Shown: positions 33,597-46,761 of the stretch, in pieces
How the letters are laid out: each line of letters begins with the position of its first letter
Numbering within the stretch: the first letter of the stretch is position 1
Assembly: GCA_006503535.1 (NCBI GenBank)
Contig: QYRS01000016.1
Coordinates: 372,001 to 436,000 of the forward strand
Length of the DNA: 64,000 bases
Origin: Arthrinium phaeospermum
Taxonomy: Eukaryota; Ascomycota; Sordariomycetes; Amphisphaeriales; Apiosporaceae
Reading direction: 5' to 3'
Notes under the pieces: model-generated
Database searches by the model: none
What the model was told of the DNA's origin: nothing
What the model saw: the letters and a program-made list of their open reading frames with translations, nothing else
Program-made: the position numbers and the translations under genes

Positions 33597-35330
33597 TTAG
33601 TCATAGTCATCCCGGTACCCCTTGACCCACCGCGGATCATTCCACGGCCTATCCCTCTCCAAGTCGTACCCCGCCGCCGCCCGATCAAACGGCACGATCC
33701 CCTCCTGCCAGGACCCCGTGCCGGGCTCGAGCAGCCCCTCGATCACCCGGCCGGGGATGACGACGCCGCACTCAAAGTTGGTCACCCCGGCCAGCTTGGT
33801 GTCGCACGTCGCCGCGTTGCCCCCCTTCTTCTTGTCGTGGGCCAGGGCGCCCCAGGCCGACTGCGACAGGTTGGCGGACCCGATGTAGACGTAGCGGGGT
33901 GCCTTCTCCCCCGGGTCCTCGCCACGGTCGTACGCCATAATCAGTTTCTGGTGGAAGAGCCGGCCCGCGTCTCGGGAGCGGTAGTGGTGGAAGAGGCGCT
34001 TGACGGCCTGGGGGGACTTGTCCCAGGGGCGCAGGTGGCAGCCGATGTTGCTGGCCGCGGCTTGGGAGTCCGGGGAGGCGTCCCGGACGTCGTCGACGGA
34101 GGGATAGAACAGGCGCATCTTTTGGGACAATGCATCGTCGTCATTTTCTTCTTCGTCTTCGGGCATGAGTCCTATCTGCTGTTGACCCAGTGCGCATTGG
34201 TGGAAGACCGTCAACCAACGCGTCGAGAGGTTGCCGACGCTGCCCGTGCATATATCCAGTCGGACCTCGTCTTTGCCGTTGTCGTTGTCTTTACCGTTCT
34301 CGGAGTTCTGGTTTTCCCCTAGGCCTAACCCGAGATGCTTGACCACCTTCCGCAACCGCAACAGTCCGTGTTGCTCCGCTTTGCCGGGCCCCGCGAACGT
34401 CCCCGGGTGCGAGGTCACGAGGTACACTTTCAGCGTGCCGTAGTCGTACCGCCCCCGAACCGAGTCGAGGAACGCGGCGGGCGTGCCGAGAGCCCCCAAG
34501 TGGGCCAGCAGCGTACCCTCGAACCCCGCCGGCGGCCGGGTCGCTAATCCGGTAGGGCGTTGGGGCACGTCGTGGATGTACCAGTGGTTGTCGCCGAGGA
34601 CGGTGTCGATGTCCATCAGGTTGCAGGACGTGATGACGACGCGGAGGAAGGTGGGGTAGACGAGCAGCAGGAGCTTGGAGTGGGCGGAGCCCGGGGCCCA
34701 GGCGTAGAAGGGACGGAGGTCGCGTCGGTTGGGGTGGGCTGCCTGGTGCAGGGCTTCGAGGTGGGGGCGCAGGACGTCCAGGGTTCTTTTTGTCAGTTTG
34801 CCTTCGGTGAGGGGGAGGCGGCCGCGGGCGGCGGCGGCTTGTAGGAGCGGGTCGTTGTTGGCGTCCCGGCCGATGTAGATCTGCATGACAGGTCAGTAAT
34901 TAGGGGGCTGATTGCAGGTACCTAGTTGGTGAAGAAAGGTGAAGCTTACTGGTACAGCGTCCTTGTCTCCTGTGGAGTCTGGGAGGTGGGGGAACAACTC
35001 CTCGTCGGCGATGTAAAAGGCGAAGATGCAGGCGGAAACCAGATGGTCTTTGTCGATGAGATCGCCCAGGCTGATGCAGTTTTTGGCGGTGCGTCTGCCA
35101 GGGGTCCGGGTGATGCGTAGCCCACCATTGGGGTAGGCCATCGCCAATGCGGGATGGCTCGGTTGTTGATCCATGCCGGGGGTGGCCGGTGAACGTCGCG
35201 CGACCTTGCTTGGGTTGGGTGGCGGTTCTTGTCCTTGGCGCTTCACCCCTCGAGCTGGACGGTCCCCATTGTTGTCGTAGCTGCTGCTATCTTCCGAGCT
35301 CTTTGATGGCGACTTTCGCTGCTTTTCCAT
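33597..35330 (-). CDS. Tyrosyl-DNA phosphodiesterase 1 (Tdp1) family protein
   Basis: Member of the phospholipase D superfamily; Tdp1 removes trapped topoisomerase I peptides from DNA 3' ends in the nucleus. Two exons, 34950-35330 and 33597-34880, give 554 residues. The first HKD-like site is AHSKLLLL followed by SCNLMD (His194, Lys196 and Asn about 214). The second is FHQKLIMAY followed by YIGSANLSQSAWG (His, Lys near 436 and Asn near 461). LSQSAWG is typical of Tdp1. The N-terminal 100 residues are Ser/Pro/Lys-rich and probably disordered, as in other Tdp1 proteins. An Asn/Asp/Lys-rich insertion (NENGKDNDNGKDE-like) lies between the two sites. Start at ATG 35330; the frame above it lacks ATG. 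Confidence 0.88.
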
Positions 35331-36115
35331 CTTGGAACCGATGGGTGGGGGTGTACTGGGTGCGGGATAGTAATGGAATGATTGAGGTCTGGCAGCAAGG
35401 GTATTCTCACACGCCTGGGGCCGAGTCAATGCGCGTAGGATTTATAAGTATGTTTGATTGTTGGACACTTATTGATATCAGTCGTGGGCGAACGTCAATG
35501 AGGCAAACACACGTTGTCCGTGGTGGGTGGATTTGCGACTATGGAGTCCTGACGTCTCCTACAGACATCCGGGATTGAAAAGGAAAAAGGTACCTTAGGC
35601 TTGTGTGGATATTAGGTTTTGAAGAGGTTGGACCGCCACAGTAACCATTATTTCCTAGGCAGAATGGAATGTCTCAGGCCCAAACTGTTGGCTTTGTCTG
35701 TCTAAGCTGTTGTTAGTCTGACACAATGGCTTTGTGTATTACTGCCTTTGTCCACGTATTTGCTTAATCCCGAGATGGCTGGTTAGCAGGCTCTCATTCC
35801 AATTCCAACTGAAATCATTCACTCGAACTTTTCAAAAGGGCATCACTGACAGGTACGGTCCAAAGACTCTAGGCACATAAAAGAGAGAAGATAGGTATAC
35901 GTGGGGGATCCATGTCATATTAATGCTACTTGCGAGGCTACACTACCCTCGATTTTGACGGCCCAAGGTGGGCTGCCAATCTGGGGCTGTGCGTTGCCGA
36001 AGTATAGGTTCATCACATGTTATTCCATCCAACGGAGGGACTGACATCGCTATGTGTTTACCGTGTGCTTATCAAATCATATCAGGGGTTCGCTACGCAT
36101 CATTGTCGCACCAGT
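35331..36115. other. intergenic region
   Basis: Promoter of the Tdp1-type gene and 3' region of the acidic orphan gene. No other feature is recognised. Confidence 0.55.
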
Positions 36116-36697
36116 CTACTCCGAGGCGGAGTCGTCCGGATCGACGATGGTAGTAAACGCACAATAAATAGTGCTCTTGATGGACTCGTCGTCCGAAGAA
36201 GCTGTCTCGACATCCTCCTGGAGGGCAGGGGGGGCCGGGCCATCCTCGTCGGCCGGAATCTCGTCATTAGCATCTTGAGCGAGGTTTGCGCCGCGGCGCT
36301 CCAGGTTTTCGATCTCGCCACGAAACTGGTCCTGGATATGCTCCAGGACAGCACGGGCGCTATCGACCATCCCGGCCCGCTCGGGGGCCTCGGCGGGCAC
36401 GGAAAGGACTAGGGCGTCCAGGCGGGCTAACAGGGCTTTGAGACCCTCCCGAGCCGGTCCGAGGTCCGGGACCGGGTCAGGGGCCGCGACAACGGGGGCG
36501 GCGGCGGGCCGCTGGTCAGGCTCTTCATCGAAGAGGGCGGGGAGCTCCTCCTCGAGATCAAGTTCCAACGCGGCCTCTGCCGCCTCGTTGTCGTGGCCGA
36601 GTAACTCGTCGGCCACGGCGTTCAGCCCCATGGGATCTTCGGCTAGGAGATCGTCAAGGTCCTCCTGTGTGAGGTACGACACCTGATTATCTGCCAT
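36116..36697 (-). CDS. hypothetical acidic protein
   Basis: Not recognised. 193 residues, intronless, strongly acidic with many Asp/Glu and Ala. It begins MADNQVSYLTQEDLDDLLAE. A Pro/Ala-rich linker lies near residues 60-80, and a helical, possibly coiled-coil segment with RARAVLEHIQDQF-like heptads near 85-135. The C-terminus is acidic and Ser-rich. No signal peptide or membrane segment. GC-rich third positions and a clean start and stop favour a real gene. It is transcribed away from UDP-galactopyranose mutase. A lineage-specific gene is likely. Confidence 0.5.
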   Translation of the reverse strand: MADNQVSYLTQEDLDDLLAEDPMGLNAVADELLGHDNEAAEAALELDLEEELPALFDEEPDQRPAAAPVVAAPDPVPDLGPAREGLKALLARLDALVLSVPAEAPERAGMVDSARAVLEHIQDQFRGEIENLERRGANLAQDANDEIPADEDGPAPPALQEDVETASSDDESIKSTIYCAFTTIVDPDDSASE

Positions 36698-37908
36698 GTT
36701 GAATGATCTACCTTGGGTACTAAGTTGGTACTCTTCTCTATTTGCTGTGGATATGGGAATTTTGATTGACTTAGGTATGATACCGATGGTCTTTGGCCAA
36801 AAGCAAGTCTATGGAAAGCGCGCATCTCCGGGTATAAGTATGCTGTCTTCATTTCAACGTCTTTCTCATTGTTGCCAAACAGCGGCATTGGTCTTTATGC
36901 CCACAGCTGTGATGTTCCTGTATCCTATACTATGGCTAGATCCCATGTGGAAACAATTGTCTTGTTCCCTCCGAACAAAGAGTCACCGCGAATTGGCAAT
37001 CATTAGCATTGGCTGTTCTGGTAATTAGGGTGAGAAACACAAGCGAAAGAAGATAAGTTTTGGAGAGGATTGAAATGCCTGCAGCGACAGTTTCCCCGAG
37101 CACGTTTCCAGAAGCTTGACGAATCTCCCCTGGGGAAACCACTAATGCAGGTCCGCCTAAGTTGATGCCAATACCGCCAATGACAGAAAATGTCAATTAG
37201 GACTACTTAATCACAGGTTCTCCCTGAACTCATCAGCCTAGGCACTGATGAGCCATCCCATCAATCAATGTCTATTGCGGTATTCGCATTGGTAAGGCAG
37301 GAGGTAGTGGGATTAGATGCGAGGCGCACGTGTTTGTAGTACCTTGGACAGTACCTTTGACGCCGTACAAGGCATGATCTGTATCACTGACGCGTAAGCG
37401 GTACCCCACGAACCGGGCTTTCATGCAGAAGGTCCCGGTCCTGAAACCCTACGACATGCACTGCTGCGGCACAGCGACACCAAATACCATGAAGGATCAT
37501 GTTCTGTTTATTCCACAGAAGCGATTGATTGTCAAAAAGGCTAGCTACGAGGTCATATGTGACGTTGATCCTGGCTGTTTCCAGGTTGTAGATAAGCATG
37601 CTGATATATCAATCCAATCACCTCCCAGGGCACAATCGGTACCTTTTCTGGACTGCTTCCTCAACACACCCTCGATGCTGATTGGGTGTATCCCGCTGCT
37701 GATGTACAACCATAACCCAATCCGATCCGAAATGAACTCATTTCCCCAGATTGACCGCATTGCGTCAGCTAGTTTCGTCAACCGGACATCTTGACAGTAT
37801 TTATCCTACGAAGCTTCACATCATCACCATCTTCTCATAACCTCCCCTTTTTACTTGTGGCTTACCTTACAAACTCCAACAACCTTTCCAAATTTAAGAC
37901 GTCAAAAT
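36698..37908. other. intergenic region, divergent promoters
   Basis: Between the acidic orphan gene (minus) and UDP-galactopyranose mutase (plus). A 123-codon open frame at 37423-37794 has no recognisable features and is not called. Confidence 0.5.
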
Positions 37909-40137
<2,229 letters not shown>

Positions 40138-42202
40138 AGTCATGACTTCCTCGGGGGGTTGAAAAGCCACGCATGTATCGAAACTTCACGTTGGCCCCTG
40201 GGTCTAGGTTCATGTAATTAAGGCTCGTTGGGTCACAGAACCCCGGATGACACACGCACGTCATTACATACCATATGCAAGCGATGTTGCCATCTATTTA
40301 AGAGACCTTATTGAGAATTATTCCGAAACAAACGCTGCAACGAGCCCCTAAATCCTTGTATGCCGCCTGGTCTACAAAGATAGGGGCGGTCTGCGATGAA
40401 CCAGAAACTAGCATACCTTCCCATTGCGCTCTAGATATTGGTTAAGTCAAAATATGCAACCTCGTCCTCTCATTACTTTGCTTGCCGTAGAGCACCACTG
40501 CTATCCACACTGCCGTCATGTACATTTCGTCCATATTTTCTACTATAGCGCTGAGAAAACGCCTTCGTGTTGGGTTGCAGTGTGCCAAACGCCATGGTTT
40601 TCGGTCTTGCGACTCTTGATGGTGTGTTCAGTTCCTAGTGGCACATGGCAATCCTCTCTTTCGCATTTCTTCTGGCCCTTCTTTCCCGCTTTAGTCATCC
40701 GTAGTTTATCGCATTTGGCCTTGTCTTTGACGGGGTCAAAATGAGAGAGGGTGTCTTGGATCGTGCCCACCTTAGGGGTCGGATCCTTGTTGCGGCCGCC
40801 CATTGGTTCTGGTAGTGAGTCTATCGCCCCTCCTTTACGATAACTTTGCGTGCTGACATATCCAACGGACAGGCATCCGTTAGCTGGAGGCCCTGGTCCT
40901 CGTGAGTTCCGACACCGCCTCAGCCGAGCGCCGGCTGTGTGCTGACATGAAGTCCCAAGTAGAACTGCGAGTGGTTTGGGCTTACTTGAGATGGTAGGTA
41001 TGTTAGCCCTTCTCTGTCCTTCCCCTGCCGCCGCCTGTCCAACTCAATTGAACGGTGCAGCTAACATTCGCTGGGGGTAAACTAGGGTCGCCTGCTCCGT
41101 TGGGTTGGCACGTTTCCTTTGGTAAGTGCCTGCTTCCTTGGGCTACCAGTTGCTGAGACCCTCCTTGATCTGGACATCCAGTGACGAGAGCGGGTGCAGC
41201 AGCTGTGAGCCGCATCCCCCTCCCTCATACTCACTCATCTTGGGATTTGGACTGACTAGGAGTCGCCAAGAAGTGGATTGCAGGAGACGGTTCTGACAGG
41301 TTGTAGTAGTAGGCGTTGTGGGATGTTGGTGTCTTTTTTTGTGTCTTCCGGTCAGTAAGTCGATACGCCGTGCCCCCACCCCCCGCGGCCCTTTCGGGAC
41401 GCGGCTAACTATGGAGCAAGACAGTCTCGGCAGGATATTACACCCATCGCCGAGCAGGTTTTCGTGTGAGTGCGACCGCGAAACCCCTCTCTCTCCCATG
41501 CAACCTGCTAATGTGAAAGTGTTGTAGACTCGTTGCAGCTCGCGAGAGTTTCCCGTCCGACGGGGTCGAAGCCTGCCGTATGAGCCATTCCCCGGTTCGA
41601 GTCAGTTAGTCACTTATCCGCTCTATGCACTTGCGATTTACTTGCTGACATCTACCTGGCTCTAGCGACGCAGGTTCGGATGCATCTTGGGTATGGCCGG
41701 CGGTGGTGTGGCGCACGTGGCGTGTGTGGTAATCGCGTTTCCTACCGGTGCCCCCTGATGCATCGCGTGCATGGTGACTGATGGATCAATTGAATGCCGT
41801 GGTCTCTGCAGTGTGTCCGTTCAGTCGTCTGCCGAGTGAGTCAGGCCGGAACTGAGGTTGGAACCCCCCGTGGTTCCGCTGAACCTTAGGTACCTCTAGG
41901 CCACCTGAAGAGGTACCTACGCCTCAATCCCACATGCAGCCGACCGCCCACCCCACCATGCAGTGGAGATACCTAGCGCTTGTGCCCCTCCAGACACTGC
42001 ACATAAAACTACCATCCTTCCTCCCATACTTAGGCGACCCCAATCTTTTGACCACTGCACACTAAACCTCATCGTCGCACTCCTTCCCATAGAACCCATA
42101 GGTGTCAAACACACTCCCCTGTCCTGGCCATTTAGCTGCCGGTTCCCCGAAGTAAGCACCCCGCACCATTTTCCACGCCTTCTGTCCAGTCGTATCATCA
42201 AC
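40138..42202. other. long intergenic region
   Basis: Two kilobases with no supported gene except a weak candidate at 40543. A GGTTCGAGTC element at 41594-41603 looks like a tRNA B-box, but the flanks do not fold as a tRNA. The right end is the promoter of the 42203 gene. Confidence 0.5.
40543..40803 (-). CDS. possible small basic protein
   Basis: Weak candidate: 86 residues from ATG 40803, rich in Lys, Asp and His, with a KAGKKGQKKCERED segment and no signal peptide or membrane helix. Not recognised. Only an intact frame and a plausible start support it; it may be chance. Confidence 0.2.
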   Translation of the reverse strand: MGGRNKDPTPKVGTIQDTLSHFDPVKDKAKCDKLRMTKAGKKGQKKCEREDCHVPLGTEHTIKSRKTENHGVWHTATQHEGVFSAL

Positions 42203-44243
42203 ATGGCGGCTACTACACCGTGTGCTTTTCTCGCCCTGCCCCGCGAGCTTCGCGATGCTATCTAGTAAGTCAGCTCCCGACTCAATATCCGCCTTACTCC
42301 TTTACACACGCTAACACATGCGCCCCAGCACATTCTATGCCACCGTCGATGGCGGCTACAAGTGCAATGCGGAGACCATGAAGCTCGTCTGCGCCGACGG
42401 TAGTCGCATTGACAAGTCGCTTGTCTTCACTTGCAAGCAGATCGCGGAAGAAATGGCTGGCGTCGGCTTCCGCTGCAACACGCTCAACTTCGCTACGTTT
42501 TACTCCGACGCCACGCGCGTGACTGCAGCCCGCTGGGAAAATTTCTGGAACCATCATCTAGTCTTCACTTCAGCGACCTTTGGAACCAACTGCGAGGTAT
42601 TCAGAGAAAAAGGACGAATTGAACTCGCCCAGGCTTGGGTCAATAAAGTAGCCTCGGAATATCCCGACTGCGCGCCAGTCTTGCACGCAATGTTAGAGCA
42701 AGAGGACCCCGCGAGATTTTTATCCTTGAACAGCTGGGGAATTACTCCTTCAACCAGATTCCGCTCACTCCTGTACTCTTTCCAGGCTAGTGTGGACGAA
42801 TTCCCCGCCCACCCTGATTGGAGTCGGGATCTTGAGAGGATTCAAACAACCGAACGGGATCGCCTCCAGCCTCTGTACAATGATATACAAAAGTGGCAGA
42901 TACCAACCCCCGACGAAGTCGACACCTACGCCAGAATGGTTGTGGACGATGATGATGAGAAGCCCGGTATCGGGCATGGACTCCGGACCTCCTACTGGGA
43001 ATCGCCCCATGTCAGCGTGAGGGGAAACAAGCGGTACACACAGGGCAAATATCGCTTTTCGGCTGCATCCGTCGCCCACTCGTTTTTGACACGACTACCA
43101 AAGCGCTTGCGAACACACTTGAGGAGCCTCCACGTCCATGAAGACCATGTATCGGTTGCCACGCCCTCGGTACATGCACAAGGCCTCATCTCTTTTTGTC
43201 TGGAAAACCCCCGGCTCCGGATCGTGCGTCGCGTTGACCTGTGGCGTACTGTTCTTGTGGACTTACCAGGCTCGTTCGGTACTGACAACTGGGAACAGTG
43301 TTGGCTAGACTGTCCACCCGTGGAAACCTTTGGCATCGTTTGCCTGGCAGATTGGCTTAGCGAGGCGTTGGTGCTGCCATCCTATGGTATGCCAGAGCAA
43401 TCATATACCCTCTTACTGGATGCCAGTGAATCAAGGGAACAGTGCACGAGCTTCTTCCAGCTCGAGGCCCAGAGGATCGCTGCGTGGCAAGATGTATTGG
43501 AAAGAGTCGCGAGTGAAAGAGGCATCAAGTCGCTCGAGTTGGTAAGATCGGCAAAGAATTGTAAGTTTCCCTTCCTGTCACACCCCATCCTCCCCCAGAC
43601 GTCCTACTGTCCTGTTTCTAACTCGGATACGCAAACAGATGTAGCTCAGGGTTTTCCGAAAACAGTATCCGACATCGCCAACAACGCTTCGCCCATTATC
43701 GAAACCACATTTGATGCAAGCCAAGGGAACTACGACGCGGATACGGAATACAACAAATATCACGACCGCGACTTCGAGAATATTCAGTTTATTTTGGAGA
43801 TTGAGATTGCGGATTGTTACGATCCGGTGTTGCGTGAATTTGTCGGACTACCTGCGACGTTCGAGTTCCAACCTCCTTTGCCGTCGTATAAAGACCTGCT
43901 GGCAGAAAACATCCTGCCCGAGTTTTTTACGGATCAGGATTGGTCGCGAGTCGACGCAGACGATTCCGGGGAATCAGAAAGCGAGGCGGATAGCGACGAT
44001 GACGAAGACGAGGATGACGAGGATGACGAAGACGACGGCGCAGACGACGACAGCGAAGACGAAGCCGAAGGCGATGACGACGAAGAAGCAGCCGAGGAAC
44101 AAGGTGGTGACGACCTGGCTCAGGACTCGCAGGCGTCGGGGTCTGCCACCGAGGTCAACCAGGGGCAACTGAACAGCCATCTCCCGGGCGAAGAGTTCGA
44201 CAATGATGACGACATTGTGTACTACTCGGACCTCTCCGATTAG
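42203..44243 (+). CDS. 2EXR/F-box-like domain protein with acidic tail
   Basis: Uncharacterised fungal protein. The N-terminal CAFLALPRELRDAIYTFYA is the motif that opens many fungal 2EXR and F-box-like proteins; F-box proteins link substrates to SCF ubiquitin ligases, but that role is not shown here. Exons 42203-42264 and 42329 onward. A second intron, 43561-43638 (GTAAGT to ACAG, 78 bases), is probable although the frame is open through it. With it spliced the protein has 632 residues. The last 80 residues hold a long Asp/Glu run (about 43970-44100), followed by EEFDNDDDIVYYSDLSD. No membrane segments. The function is unknown. Confidence 0.75.
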
Positions 44244-44693
44244 ATGCTCTCCCAGTTCCTGGCGTCGGTTGTTCACGAATCACCCCTACCTATTTTGAGT
44301 ACATGCTCCGTCACTTGGGTCAGGAGACAAACACTCCACCTCATTCAGACAGAACCGTTGATCGTGGTTTGGTGGAGGTTTTGGTACTTACTTCTGTAGC
44401 TAGCTGCTTCAGGTTCTTTGTACGTATAGTGCTGGTACATTCAATGCCAGGATGGCATGTGTGCAGCGGGCCTTGCAGACAGCTTAAACACATCACAACT
44501 AGTGTTCAGATGAATGTACTCAATTATGTACATGTATGTATGAGTGTCTATGTGTCCATGAAAGTATATACATGTAGAGAAAATTCAAAAAAGAATGAAA
44601 GGCAAACTGGGGTTTGGGGTTTCGATCCACAACCCCAGCTGTCCGCGCGCCACGAAGAGAATGAAACTCGAACGGAGAGACGTAATGAGCCCC
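44244..44693. other. intergenic, convergent 3' ends
   Basis: Spacer between the 42203 gene and the CE1 esterase. It contains repeated ATGTATG/TGTATG stretches near 44520-44580. Nothing else. Confidence 0.55.
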
Positions 44694-45698
44694 TCACAGC
44701 TTCCACTTGCCGAACCAGCGGATGATGTCGTCGGAGGCGTTGAAGGCGGCGCGGGCCCCGCCCTTGTTGTCGGAGTTCTCGGCCGTGCTGGGCCAGTCGT
44801 GGCCGACCTCGTCGCCGGCGTAGACGAGGACGACGCGCCCCTCGTCTTTCCCCGTGCCCCAGGCGCTGCGCACGCCGTGCCGGGACCCGGGAATCGTCGT
44901 GTTGGTCTGCGTGCCCTGCAGGCCCTCGTCGCGCACCACGGCCCACTGCCGCGCCCAGTGCCGGATGTCGGGCAGGCAGCTGTGCGTCTTGGCCCGGTAC
45001 GTGCCCCGGTACGGGATCGTCTCGTCGGCGCCGCCGTGGAACGCCATGACGGGCGTGTCCTTGCGCCGGGTCGCGCAGGGGATGGCCACCTTGTCCGTCG
45101 GCTCGCATTGGGACTTGGACGAGTCCTTGAGGTAGTACGCCCCCGCCACGGGCGCAAAGGCCGCGAATTTTTGACTGAGGTCGGCGTCGCACGCCAGGAC
45201 CTGGCCCACGAAGCCGCCGCCCTGCGACTTGCCGGTCGCGTAGACGCGGCGGGGGTCGACGCACAGCTGCCGCTCGAGGGCGCCCACGACGTCGGCCGTG
45301 AAGCCCACGTCGTCGGTGTGCTCGGCGCCGGGGGCCACCTGCCACTCCGTCTTGTCGCTGCCCTCGGGCACCAGGGCCTGCAAATAAACAACGACGTAGT
45401 CCTTGTTGCGGCCGGGGTCCGTCAGCTGGTCGAGCGCCGCCTGCTTCTCGATGGTGCCGTGCGCGCCGTGGTACGACAGGATGACGGGCGCCGGCTTGGT
45501 CGGGTCGTAGCCCGCCGGCAGGTGCACGCGGTACCGGCGGCCCTTGGCCGTGAACTGGTCCTTGCTCAGCGCGCCCGTCGGGAAGGGCGGCTTGTTGTTT
45601 GGGCTGCAGTTGGAGTTGCCGGCGGCGGCGGCGGCGGCGGCGCACTGGGCCGTGGCCGCGGCCGAGAGGAGAAGGGCGAGGGCGCCGGGGATTTGCAT
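44694..45698 (-). CDS. secreted CE1 esterase (feruloyl/acetylxylan esterase type)
   Basis: Secreted serine esterase of the polyhydroxybutyrate-depolymerase-like branch of carbohydrate esterase family 1. These remove ferulic or acetic acid from plant cell-wall xylan. 334 residues, intronless. A signal peptide occupies about residues 1-20 (hydrophobic, Ala-rich). The alpha/beta-hydrolase order is VILSYHGAHG (oxyanion side), the nucleophile elbow GKSQGG with Ser158, Asp225 in GGADETIPY and His300 in VGHDWPS. Six or more cysteines fit extracellular disulfides. There is no carbohydrate-binding module. A feruloyl esterase type B-like role is the best guess; acetylxylan esterase is the alternative. 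Start at ATG 45698. Confidence 0.85.
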   Translation of the reverse strand: MQIPGALALLLSAAATAQCAAAAAAAGNSNCSPNNKPPFPTGALSKDQFTAKGRRYRVHLPAGYDPTKPAPVILSYHGAHGTIEKQAALDQLTDPGRNKDYVVVYLQALVPEGSDKTEWQVAPGAEHTDDVGFTADVVGALERQLCVDPRRVYATGKSQGGGFVGQVLACDADLSQKFAAFAPVAGAYYLKDSSKSQCEPTDKVAIPCATRRKDTPVMAFHGGADETIPYRGTYRAKTHSCLPDIRHWARQWAVVRDEGLQGTQTNTTIPGSRHGVRSAWGTGKDEGRVVLVYAGDEVGHDWPSTAENSDNKGGARAAFNASDDIIRWFGKWKL

Positions 45699-46761
45699 GG
45701 CTGCTGCTGCTGTTTCGCCGCGGGTCTTGTGGAACGACAGTGACTAATTGGCAGGGGGTGAAAAAATGAGTGTGCGAGAGACTGCAAGAATTAATCCCTT
45801 GTTTTTCGAAAAACCTTGTGTGGAGGTGTCTTTCAATACGATGCTGATCTTCGATCATAAGGGAGAGGAGGAAGTAGAAGAAAACCGAAAGGGAGCGTGG
45901 GCGCCTTTTATGAGACATCTCACCTCCATTCGCGCTGCCAAGCGGTTGAGCGCCACGAGCTGCGGTAAGTCGGCCGGTCCGTCCACGTACGTATGTATCC
46001 ACAATCATCGTCAGCACGCATTCCGAATTGAGGAGGTGGTTGAGAATGCCGACGCTACGGCCGCTAATTTCCATCAGGTTCTGCCTCGATTGACCAATTG
46101 TCTCGCTTCGTCGACCGAAGGGGGAGACTGTTTGCTGTAAACAGTAAGTCGGGAAGTACTTAAGCAGTGGAATCGGTGGGTTGCTGACAAGCCCGGCCAA
46201 GCAAAGAAAACACCTGACCCCACGGGGCGGGGTGGCTGGCAGCTGGGCCGTCATCAAGAATGTACATCCATCATTGATGAGATGAGATGAGGTACAGTAA
46301 GTCGCCTAGGGCTGCCTGCAGCTGACTTGGCCAATTAGCTGGTCGATTGTTGACCCGATCGGGAAATGGCCCAGTGTCCTAAGGTGACCCCTGTAAGCTG
46401 TAGCCCCCTAAAAATAAACATCCCGGCTTCTTCGTAAAGTGGTTCCCGAGATCTGCAACGGGCGCGAGCCAACTCCACCCAGATGAGGGGGTCATGTAAA
46501 GATGGAGCCCGACAAACATCCGTCTGTTCCATGCTCGCTCGCATAAACAGGTCCCGTTGCACATCGTGGGCTTCCTACCTTGGGTAGATGGCACTGCATT
46601 ATCCAATGCCTGCCAGCAAAGCCTGCAATGCCGCACTAGAATCACCCATCACTGACGTAGCCTGAGATCTCTCGCTGTGAATTACCCTCTCGTCTCTGCG
46701 TAATGCGTCCCATTCGTGAATCCTAACTATGTTGTCACCTTTTAATGGTATCTAGCCTATT
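45699..46761. other. intergenic region with esterase promoter
   Basis: Promoter of the CE1 esterase and 3' region of glutaminyl-tRNA synthetase. Open frames here are short and unsupported. Confidence 0.55.

Noticed and set aside
37423..37794. 123-codon plus-strand frame
   Set aside because: No domain, no good promoter or start context, and the opposite strand is similarly open.
41594..41603. GGTTCGAGTC resembling a tRNA B-box
   Set aside because: No T-stem, anticodon arm or acceptor stem can be drawn around it.
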